Source: Ascaphus truei (taxonomy: Eukaryota > Chordata > Amphibia > Anura > Ascaphidae). From it: a DNA stretch of 64,000 bases. Below, one piece after another: positions 26,001-38,000 of the stretch. Numbering within the stretch: position 1 is the stretch's first letter; the number at the start of each line of letters is the position of its first letter. Location: assembly GCA_036426205.1 (NCBI GenBank), contig CM071567.1:293398847-293462846 (forward strand). The letters run 5' to 3'. The notes beneath the pieces were generated by a model that saw nothing but the letters and a program-made list of their open reading frames with translations, did no database searches and was not told the origin of the DNA. The translations under genes and the position numbers were made by a program.

Positions 26001-29000
26001 ATTATCATTGTCTCCCATAAACCTATGCCCGTGTTTTGGTGGAGTGTGAAGAAACCTGCCTTTGCCAAGACCTGAGTTATACATTATGTCTGAAGAAAGT
26101 CAGGTTGCAGAATGAGTTATGGATTTTTAAGGCATTCTCCAACAAATGGTATCATCGAAGTGCCCCGGTTGTGATTCTTACCCTCACATTACATAGTCTT
26201 GTGGTCAGGTGGCTTTTGAAAGCATCAAATCCCAGGATTCTTTTACAAATTCAAGCCAGGAGGACCTCGAGAGCTGAGCCGCCCAATTTTGTCGCTCTGT
26301 GGACCCCATGGTTTCCAAGATATTTACCAGTTTAGTTACCAGTGTTTCCTCATGGACATCATAAAAAGTCGTCAAGTAGGAAGCAGCAACGTAATTCCCC
26401 TCCCACCCCTGATAACCTTGCAGCTTCCTATCGGTGAAACATGCAAGATTTGGCTGCCATTTTGATTTTCCTGAAGGCGAGGAAAACGCTGGCAACTAAA
26501 CAGGTAAGTGTCCCGGGATTTAGTAGGAGGGTAAGGGTCCGCAGAGCTAAAAAAGATAGCCTGGTTCTGCTCAGGAGCACCCCTTGGTTCGAATTCTTTA
26601 ACAACAACAAAAAGTGGGGAAAATTCACTCGCAGTATTGCTTTAATCTGTAATATTGTACATAGAGTATCATAGCATTTCAAATATATGGTACCGGATAC
26701 TGTTACAGTACATCTGATGTAGTCAGAAAGAAGCCTCTTTAAACTGGACAGTATGACCGCTATGTGCTGCTGATGCCATTACTTGCAGTATGTTGTGTGC
26801 ACTGTGTCCTTGAGCATAAGGGGGTTATTACACCCAAGTGCTGCAAATTCATGTTATTCATATTTTTTTGTAATCACGATGAGAAAAATGCAAACAGCGC
26901 ACCGGGGGGGTCAATAAAATATATGTACGTTTATTGCAAAAGCTGCATAAAGTCCAAATGAGGACCTGAAATAACGATCTGATTACTGATCAAGTAAAAA
27001 TGTAATAAAACACAAGTAATAAATGAATCAATAATTAATGAAAAAAATATATAATATATTTTAAACTAAACAATAATCAACCAATGATGTAAATGATAAA
27101 AAATCAGAAGGCAAAAGCCACTGACACAACAGACACGTTAAGTACTGTACAGCTTGTCTGTCGTGTCAGTGGCTTTTGCCTTCTGATTTTTTGTAAAAAA
27201 ATTTTTATTTAGTCATTGGTTGGTTATTATTTAAAATATATTTATACATTTTTTCATTAATTATTACTTGTGTGTTATTTTACTTTTACTTGATCAGTAA
27301 TCAGACGAGCTCTGATCTTACGACATACATCACAAGACCGCACGAGCGCGGATTCCCTGTCTTTTGCATTTTTTTTTATTATTATTAAATCCCTCTATAA
27401 ATTATCCACGAGGAATTCCTGCCCTTGCACTTGCGTGTCGCTGTCTTTGATCGTTACCACTCCGTGTTAGAACGTGAAAATATTTGCACTTTTTATGAGA
27501 ACAATTAAACCGGAGTATTTTAAGATGCAGCCTAAGGCCAGGTCCCCGCAGGCAGCTGCAGCGCTCACTATGGCGGGCGCTGCGGGGACAAGAGCCGCCC
27601 TTCAATGGGGCCGGTCCCGCTGCGAGGTGCGGTCGCCACTCTGCGAGTTTTTTAGGTATACATGAAAATTGTGATCAGCTCTAGCGATGGAGCGCTAGGC
27701 CACGCCCCTCAGCGGTTCAGCCAATGAGGGCGAACCTGCCAGGTGATGTCATGGCCGCGCCCCCATCACCCCCCCCCCCCCCCCCCCTCTCTTTTCCCCT
27801 GCAGCTCACTGCAGACCGGGGTACTCAGCTGCCGCGCCGCAGGCCTGGCAGGCGCGAGGGCAGCGCAGGCACTGTGGCCATAGCCCAACAGTAGCCATTC
27901 ATTAGAAAAGCACTGTTGCAGCCAAGGTCTATTGTTCTAATAAGAAGGGCAATGGAGTAAGTTTGTATGAGTGCATACAGCAGCCCAACATAAATAATCA
28001 CTTTATTGCCTGTAATGTGGTAATATCTTTCTGTATTATGTGAGTGCTGCCCAGCTGAAATAGCTAAAGGTATCATATCTCCACTTCTGATTAAATTACT
28101 TCTTTCGGGAATTTGTAACGCCTTACAACAAGATATGTAAGATTTTGTGCATTTGGAACGTTTTCCCCAAATTTTTAGAAGTAGAATTTTGAGAAACAAC
28201 TTTTTGGACACTTTGCACACCTATTTTGTTCTCATCTACAGAAAAAGGAAATTTTTGTCCCCTCCACCCCCCCCCCCCCCCCCAAATAACACAACCTATT
28301 CCATTATAACGCAGAAAATCACAGTTTCCATAGGACTCAATGGCAGTGTCTGTGCACAATATCCTGTTCGAATACACCCGCGGAGACATGAATCCTGGCA
28401 CACGTGCAAAATGTGGTTACTGTATAAAACCACTTTATGATGCTAGTTCCAAGGAAATACCAGTGCACAAAAGGACTGAGATATTGGTCATCAACAGAAA
28501 ACATTGCACTTAAGGAAATAACCTTTTATGGCTTGCAGCATATCCATAACATTTGTGTTTTTGTAATGGATAATAGACTAGGCATTTGACCATTTTGCTT
28601 TCTCTCTAAATATTTGATACATTTTCAAAAACCTCCCATTAATTATTTCCTAGTATTTGAAAGACGAAGATGACACCCTTATGTCCCCACCCAACACAGA
28701 GGGGAACAAGTGGTTCAGCTTCCTTGAGAACAGCACAAACCTGAAAGGTACAGTATATATGTAGCTTTACTCTTTAACATTATAAGGACTTTTACATCGA
28801 TGCAGCACTGAGCTTTATGCATCTATAGGCTCTCTCACGCTAAACAGTCGGCAGATCCCCCACCTGTGGTGCCAGGGTTCACGGACACACACATAATACT
28901 CTGCTAGCTGGTTTCCCTTGAATATAGATATGCTAAGCAGATCTGGGATATGTAAACGTTGGATAGACCGCAACGTGAGCCAGAGGCGAAAAAGGAATCC

Positions 29001-32000
29001 GATGCAGCTGTTCATAATAAGTTTAACATTTCTTTTCTGTGAAGCGATTCTCCAGACTGTTTGGCATCCGTAAAATGGATAGGATATGCCCACTTTTTGT
29101 TCTTTTGCAGTATTTGACTTGAGAAATGTTGCCTGCAGTGCAATAGGCTGCTCAAAAAGCTATGGAGCTAAACATGCAGATCTACTGGGGCTTATAAGAA
29201 AAGAAATGCTCCAGAACTTATTCTTGTGTTGCCAGCTGAGGCGATGGCAGAAAAATATTCGATTTCAACAAAAGCATTTATTTGTGACATTTGAATGTCG
29301 CTGCGTATAACAACGCTCCCATTGTTCTGAGCTCTACCGGAGCCTGAAATGATATGCACCTCTGGGCTCAGGAGACCCGACGTAGAGCCTTGACCCTGCT
29401 GAACCTACATTATTTCTCCCCCGCCCCCCCAGTCCATAACGAGTTGTAAGCCCACAATCGTGTGCCAGAAATTCTCAACTCCAGTCCTCAAGACCCCCCC
29501 CCCCCCCCCAACAGGCGAGGTTTTAAGGATATCCCAGCTTCAGCAAAGATGACTCCATTATTGACTGAGCCACCTGTGCTGAAGCAGGGAGCCACCGTTG
29601 GGGAGGGAAGGGGTCTTGAGGACTGGGGTTGAGAACCCCTGATGTATGCAACTATTATGTGTATACTTATCATCTGTACAGCTTTTTCGGAACTGGTACT
29701 GTAGCTAAAATGAAATGCAAATGAAAGCCTTTGTCATGTTTCAGGTAGAGCCACAGCACTCACAGATTTAATATACTCGGCCCTGCTTGTAAAATTGCAC
29801 GTGAATCTGGTGGTACTGACCTTTAGCAATAATACTTCGTTTTTTTCTTTTATATAACAAACCTTTTTGGTTTTTTTCCCTCAGACAGTCCCCTCCTGTT
29901 TCCTTACTACCCTCAAAAGTCGTTGCACTTTGTGAAAAGGCAAATGGAAGGAATTATTGACCAATGTTTGTCACAACCAGCAGTGAGTGGTATATTTTTT
30001 GAAGTGAAACGTCTTTTGCTGGCACCTAGAGAGTTTTGATAGGAAAAATCCCTTGTGTTGTAACAAAATTCCATGACGGAAGTGACTTCACGCTACTACT
30101 GTGCGTGCGCATGCGCAGACCTCAAAGTGCTTCCCTCACACTTCCAGCTGCACTGTGCCCGTGCTCGCGCCGCGCATGCGCAGACCTCAAAGTGCTTCCC
30201 TCACACTTCCAGCCTGCACTGTGCCCGTGCTCGCGCCGCGCATGCGCAGACCTCAAAGTGCTTCCCTCACACTTCCAGCCTGCACGTGGCCGTGCTCGCG
30301 CGCGCATGCGCAGAACCTCAAAGTGCTTCCTCACACTTCCAGCCTGCACTGTGCCGTGCTCGCGCGCGCCTATGCGCAGACCTCAAAGTGCTTCCCTCAC
30401 ACTTCCAGCCTGCACTGTGCCGTGCTCGCGCCGCCGCATGCGCAGACCTCAAAGTGCTTCCCTCACACTTCAGCCTGCACTGTGCCCGTGCTCGCGCGCG
30501 CATGCGCAGACCTCAAAGTGCTTCCCTCACACTTCCAGCCTGCACTGTGCCCGTGCTCGCGCCGCGCATGCGCAGACCTCAAAGTGCTTCCCTCACACTT
30601 CCAGCCTGCACTGTGCCCGTGCTCGCGCCGCGCATGCGCAGACCTCAAAGTGTTCCCTCACACTTCCAGCCTGCACTGTGCCCGTGCTCGCGCCGGCGAT
30701 GCGCAGACCTCAAAGTGCTTCCCTCACACTTCAGCCTGCACTGTGCCGTGCTCGCGCCGCGCATGCGCAGACCTCAAAGTGCTTCCCTCACACTTCAGCC
30801 TGCACTGTGCCCGTGCTCGCGACGCGATGCGCCAGACCTCAAAGTGCTTCCCTCACACTTCCAGCCTGCACTGTGCCCGTGCTCGCGCCGCGCATGCGCA
30901 GACCTCAAAGCGCTTCCCTCAATTCCAGCGCACACAGAGCTTGGAGCCAGCGATGTGGCCGCCGGGGTCGCCACACATGCGGAGTAATGGTGCGGCCGGT
31001 GCCGTGCGCAGGCGCGGCCGGCATGCGCAGATGCGGCTCTCGCCACATGCGTGCAGGCCCGCCCAGCACCGCACGCATGTGCAGGACCCTAGAAGTCGGT
31101 CGCAAGTTCCATAATCAGCTGCCTGGACCCCTTCTAATGCCTGGCCCTCACCAAACTCTGCTGCACAGGTGGGCCCCCTCTATACAGTCACCCACACAAT
31201 CACACACCCAAACGGAATCACAGTCATGCACGCACGCACGCACGCGCACACAGACTTGGAATTCACAGTTAGTATAAATATAGAAGTGCAAATAGCTAAA
31301 ACAGGGTGTGTGCAGAGCACGTGCGTTCGAAGTGAAACTTCTTTGTGTTTTCTCACTGAAATTGTGTGTTGATTTTTAATAAAAAAACAGCACCATCACA
31401 AATACCATTTCTGTGACAAAAGACAAATAAGTTTCACTCAAAATGCGCGTGCTCAACACACACACTTGTTTATTTTTTTTATTTTTTTTTGTATTTTATG
31501 CATTTTGTTATCTAAATAAGTAGTATGTATAATTTTTTTTTTTTTTTTTAAGTTTATCATAATCCATAGTCCTATAGGAAGCATTACCCCAGGGTTCTCC
31601 CCTCCAGCCTCAAGAGAATATCCCAGCTTCAGCACAGTCAAAGACTGAGCCACTGATTAAGCCACCTGTGCTGAAGCAGGAACTGATTGAGCCACCTGTG
31701 CTGAAGCAGCGATATCCTGAAAACCTGACCTTTTGGGGGGGGCTCGAGGACTGGAGTTGAGAACCCCTACTTTAACCCATTTGCAATCCTTTTTTTAATT
31801 TTTTACATCAATGTGCGGTTGTTTTTGCTTCACTTTTTCAAAGATGGCGGTTTGTTTAATTTGTATTGCAGGATATCATAGGAAAGTCTGTGCAGCAAAC
31901 GCTGTGTCTCGCCTTATACCAAGCATCTAAAAGGTGAATTTCTATTTCCATAGCACGTGTGTTTTAACTTTAAAATTAATTCTTTTTTTTAAGCAGAATT

Positions 32001-35000
32001 TAATATGGTTTCTCTTCTCCCTCCCCCCTTTTTTTTTTTTTTAGTGAGGAATCGTGTCCCAGGCTGATTTCGCTACCTTTCCTGTAAGATGTTTGTATAA
32101 CTTTGCACTGTGTATTTATGGCAGCGTCATGGACAGCCCTGAGGTCTCAACTCCTTCCTCTTTGTAACCTTACAGCTGGAATGACAAGTCCCAGAATCTA
32201 CACTACGTCATGTTCTGCATGTTAGAAAGCTCCTCTTCTAAAGTGTTCATTTTGAGACAGCCGACAGATGTGTCACGGTAAGCGCAAAGAGGTTGCTGGG
32301 AGTTGAACAGATGTAGTTAGACTTACTGGTTTCAGGGCAGTGGCAGTGCGGTCTGGTGGCCGCGCAATTGCAGGCCTGAAATCAGTAAGTGGCTCGACAA
32401 GATTAATGCTGCGGGGGACCCTGCTCCTGAATGGGACCCAGCAGCGTTAATCCTGTTGGGCCATCAGAGGAGAAGATGAGCTGCACACCTGTCTCCGGCT
32501 ACTGTCCCCAGCAGCTCTGAACGCAAGAAGCAGTCTCCGTCCTGTCCAACCTCGTGGATAATGTAGATGCCTCAATATGGGTCTCTACATCATGAGGGGG
32601 AATACTGTAGGACCATAATCGATAATGTATATAAAGATAAAAGGTATATAAAGATAATAAAGATAATGTATATAAAGAATCTGGAACATCTAGCAGCTGG
32701 TCATCCACAGCAAGTGTAATCTCGTGCGTAATATCACATGCAGGAAGAGAGGTAAAGCACAAATATAGTGTAACACAGTTTATTTTAAAATTATTGATAA
32801 AATGACAATTAGTAAAAAACTCACACTTTGTGAGATAACATAAAACTTTTGAGAATTCTGAGCATCTCACACTCATCAGGGGTTAATAACACTTTGCAGA
32901 TTTTCTCAACAGTCCTTGCTGTGTAGGTCAGTGATCACTTAAAAAATTAGTGCTGGATGCACTCAGTATGAAAACACTCAGTGTCTATACTTTTAACTAC
33001 TACCCAAAGTCTCCTTGAGTTGGAGAAAAAACTCCGTTGGTACAGACCTCCGTGGGTCTCTCTCTGCACCTAGTGTACTCACGGTACTTCAGAGTAAGTA
33101 GTGTCCGTTTTAAGCCTTTTCATGAAATTTCTTGTCAGCCATATATATATATATATGTCGTTTTGTCTCCCCATACACAGATTAAAGGGGCAGTCCCACA
33201 GATAAACACACGGGCACACAGATAAACGTTTGTAGAAGTAGCCTATTTACTACTAGTTATTTATGAATTGGTTTTCACGTGGAAGACTTTCACTCGTATA
33301 CTGTGCTGGAAAGGTGAAAGTGTTTCCATTAATTGGTTTTAGTTTCGCTGGTCAGGGGTATCAGTTTGTATCCCCTGCATTACGGGAGTTTGTGAATAAC
33401 ACTTCTATATTTATTCTATAGCAATTGCGCTCCTTTTTGTGTGGGTTTTTTTATGTACTGTATGACAAGTTTGCATCATCTCATCTTTCAGGTGTACAAA
33501 TAGTGGCCTCCTGGCAGTCGAGTTCGGCCATTCCTTAAACTGCAGCACGATTGAAAATCCAGAAACGAGGTGAATATTTTGTTAGGAATAAAAGCGCAGT
33601 GTCTCAAACGTGGAGATCAGGCGGTGTGATAAATCGGATGTTCTATGGCATTGCAAGGGGATGAAAACCCCTCCTTAACACCTTTGCTACCAGTGATCAA
33701 CAGTGTGATGCGTTGCAGGGGTTAAAATAAATCTATAATGTTATACCATTGTAATCTCTCACTTGGCACTCCTAGAGAACAAGTGCTTCCCATGGTACTA
33801 TACAGTACAGACTGTACTTCACCATTACAAAGTATATTTCTATCAGTTTTGATATTGCTTATACAGTATTACAGACGTCTCTTTCACTATCAAGCGATTC
33901 ATGCAGATTGACCTTCTCTCTGTCTTACCTTCCAGGTGGTATAGTTGTTTGGATGCACATTTCTACGATGACAATACGGTCACTGTGGTACTAAAGGAGA
34001 ACTCTGAGCAGGAGGGGAAGGATAGAATCTTGGCTCAGCTGCCATTATCTTTGGCATTCTGTGATGAAGACCAACAAAAGGCATTCCGTTGGGATGCAAG
34101 TAAAAGGTGAGAACAGTCGTGCCCAGAAGTGTTATGTTGAAGGATCTTCTCTATGCAACTTTTAGCTGACGTTTTCCTACTGCAATCTCTACGTTTTCCC
34201 GTTCTTTTGACCTGCTACTTTAAAAGTACAGGATGTTGAAAAATAAAATCTCAAACCGAGAAAAGCTTCCCAAGAAAAGAGCACTCTGTATGTAATTAAT
34301 GATTTATATGTTTTGTACACCAAGCACTAAAACAAATACAAAAAACAAGTCCATATAGTAATGAACACTGTGTAACCTCAACCAAGAATAATGACATGCA
34401 CATATGAACCACCTAGATTACTAAATGCTATAAATTAGATAATATGATGGCATATACTGGATAGAGGAATCAGACAAGATTGCCTCATGCAGACCAGACC
34501 GGCTGGTGAAACGATCATGGTGGAACAAAACATATCCTAATTACACATGCTGCAACTAGCGGGCAAAAATGATGTTAATGCAGAAGTAATTAAAAATATC
34601 TTTTAATAATCATCAATATTAAATAATGGGGTTTAAAAAAATCCAAGATTGGACACACACATTTAATCCTATGTTGAGTGCTATATGGCACTCAGGATTA
34701 TATATGATGGGAACTAGGGAGTGGAATTATATCAATGTTCCCTAGGGGGCTGATATGCAGCTACCCTAATTAGGGTGTAACTTTAAACAGCAGGGATAGG
34801 GCGGAGGGGAGGAATGGGGCTATAGGTGTACTTATGTGGTTGTTTGTAGTATTAGATCTCCTATAAGTACCAATCCTATTATATAGGTGCGCTGGTTGAG
34901 TGACAGTGATGTCGATTGCAGAGACTGGCACTGCACGAGTAAGGCCTCACGTACGTGCACACGCAGGGTCAGTATTCACGTGGCAGCCTTGAGTCTCGCA

Positions 35001-38000
35001 CTGCGAGCAGCAGCCAGACCCAGCGTTCGTGCAGTTAACTTTGCATAGGAGCGAAGGTGATTCTACTTGATAGACAGTAGGTAAGGGCGAGTGAGCATAG
35101 GTTTGGGCTTAGTACACTGCACAGTTGAGTCCATTCATTAATGTGGACATAGGCACGCACATGACCACACCATAGCATTGTACTGCTGGTATTTAGGATA
35201 TTGCATACTGATAGGGACTTGCTAAGTAGCTTAAGTATAGTACCTGGTGGTTGAGCCCATTCATGAATATGGGCATAGGCATACCCAAATAGTCACACCA
35301 CGTTATTGGTACTTTACGCTACCCATGCACTGTTACTACTGATTGCAGTAGGTACTGATTTGACTTACTCGTGTAGTGGCAGTCTCTGCAATCGACATCA
35401 CTGTCACTCAACCAGCGCACCTATATAATAGTATTGGTACTTATAGGAGATCTAATACTACAAACAACCACATAAGTACACCTATAGCCCTATTCCTCCC
35501 CTCCGCCCTATCCCTGCTGTTTAAAGTTACACCCTAATTAGGGTAGCTGCATATCAGCCCCCTAGGGAACATTGATTTAATTCCACTAACTAGTTCCCAT
35601 CATATATAATCCTGAGTGCCATATAGCAATCAACATAGGATTAAATGTGTGAGTCCAATCTTGGATTTTTTTAAACCCCATTATTTTATATTGATGATTA
35701 TTAAAAGATATTTTTAATTTAATTCACAAAACATTCAATTTGGGCACTAAGTGCTAATACTGGGTTCCTGTTCTCCTTACGTATTCATTCCTTCACCACC
35801 CAGAGCACCTTACCCTATAACATCATCCACGTATTATTAAGCTGCAGCGGGGTATCATCTATTTATTATAATGCAGAAGTAGCAAGATAAACCGCCAAGC
35901 AGGGGAATGTGCGATAAACGAATACTGTTCATCAGTTATCTTCAGATGTTCCGTCCGGTATGGAAAAATAGTCCAAAATTGAGATCATAAAGTAAGCTGG
36001 TTGTCAAAGTGGATGGGAGATAGTGTTGATGGTAATAGGGATTAAACACATTATTTGGGAGTTTAAAGACAGGGGTGCAGTTTGTCAGAACCCGTCTCGT
36101 CTGGGAATTGCTGTATCACAGGCAAAGTTATTCACGGTTTCATTTAATCTGAAACTGTTCTAGTTACTTTTAGATTGTAAGCTCTTTGAGACATGGCCGC
36201 CCTCTGCCTTATGTTGTTTACTTTTTAATCCTGTCCCCATTGTTTGTAGTGATGTAGAAAACCAGTGCTTCCGAATAAGCCAGCCTTTAAATGTATAAGA
36301 ATAGCGCTGGGACCACTCCAAATATGCTTCTATAAATTATGATAACCCTAATAGGGGTAGGGGACTAGTACCTAGTGCCATAAAACACCAATAAGCAGTA
36401 CATAAATTGTCCCATACAGTGAAAAATGAGGGTATCACCCCATAATTGCAACTCACTGTGAACTTCCAAGATCCATAGGAGCAGTCCCAAAGCAGCAATC
36501 AGCAGCGTGCAATCCACCAGGCAGAACTGAGCGAGTGACGTCACAACCTCTAGTCCAATCCGCTAGCACCTCCTACGTGCACACTTTCTAATGGGCTGGA
36601 GAAATTATGTCCATTTCAACAAACTTTATTGAAATACCAGCATGTCCCACTATAACATATAGAGTGTGTGTGAGATGTTAAAACCGATTGGTTATGTAGG
36701 GACGCTCTGATTGGTCATTATTGAGTTCCATGGAAATAACTTTATTAGAATCTAACAAGAGGATTGTGACGTCAGTCATTCGGCTATTCACCCAGTGCAC
36801 AAAAATTATAATAAATGTAATCAATACAAAAAATGAAAAAAGCTAAATATTAAAAATTAAAAGAACAGTTCCTAAAAATACATATAGGAAAACAATATTC
36901 AAAATAAGGCACAAATTGTAACAGAAAAACACAAAAAACAGATTAATTAACATTCTCCAAGAGCCTGGAAACACATCAGTACATATATAAAAAAAAAAAA
37001 ACATCTTTATTAGTCATGTCAATAACAACCTCATATGTACTGGTGTGGACCCTGGGGAAAATGTGAAAAGGCAATACATTTAATTACTAAACACAAATAT
37101 AAATATCCATTAGATCAGTATTTATAAAAATGTATAATGCATCACAGAAACAGGAATATGCACTTAAGGACAGCGATTGAGTATTAGTCATAGGAGCACA
37201 ATTATATATGTGAACTGGAATAAGCTGTTTATACATTAATACATAAGTTAATTCAGAATGTGAGGTATTCGTAAAATCTAGAAAACCTGAATTTTCTGAT
37301 TTATCCGAGTTATATAGAGGGGTTATGTCAACCAGGTACTGACCTAGACAAGATAAGTTAGTTCTTCAGAAAACGTCTAAATCCATATTAAACGAATACT
37401 TGGACATATAAAATCTAACATATGAAAATTGACATTTATCACATGATGCCACATGGCCAGGGAACCAAGAGGAAGGAAAAAATAGAGAGAGGAGGGAAAA
37501 GGAAAAAAGAGGTAATGATCAGAACAGAGGAGAGGCCACCGGATCAGAGGAAGTGACCCAAGTCCCAATCAGTATTGAGTCCGAAAGGAACCTGGGTTTT
37601 CATATGTGAGATTTTATATGTCCAAGTATTAGTTTAATATGGATTTAGATGTTTTCTGAAGAACTAACTTTTCTTGTCTGGGTCAGTACCTGGTTGACAT
37701 AACCCCTCTATATAACTCGGATAAATCAGAAAATTCAGGTTTTCTAGATTTTACGAATACCTCACATTCTGAATTAACTCGTGTATTAATATGTAAACTG
37801 CTTATTCCTGTTCACATATATATATGTGTATGTATGTATACAGCCCTTCTCATCCATCCCCATTGTTTGTACTTTATTTATTTTTTGTTCTTTATTTTCC
37901 CCATATTGTAATTTGATAAAAGCTGTGTACTCTTGGCGCTATATAAAAGGAAATGATACTTGCATACGTGTTCAGTAGCATGTCCTGGTAATCCTTTCAC

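Noticed and set aside
30036..31277. Open frame of 413 codons, the longest in the window
   Set aside because: It is the 66-bp minisatellite (22-codon period) read through; neighbouring frames are equally open and no protein family matches.
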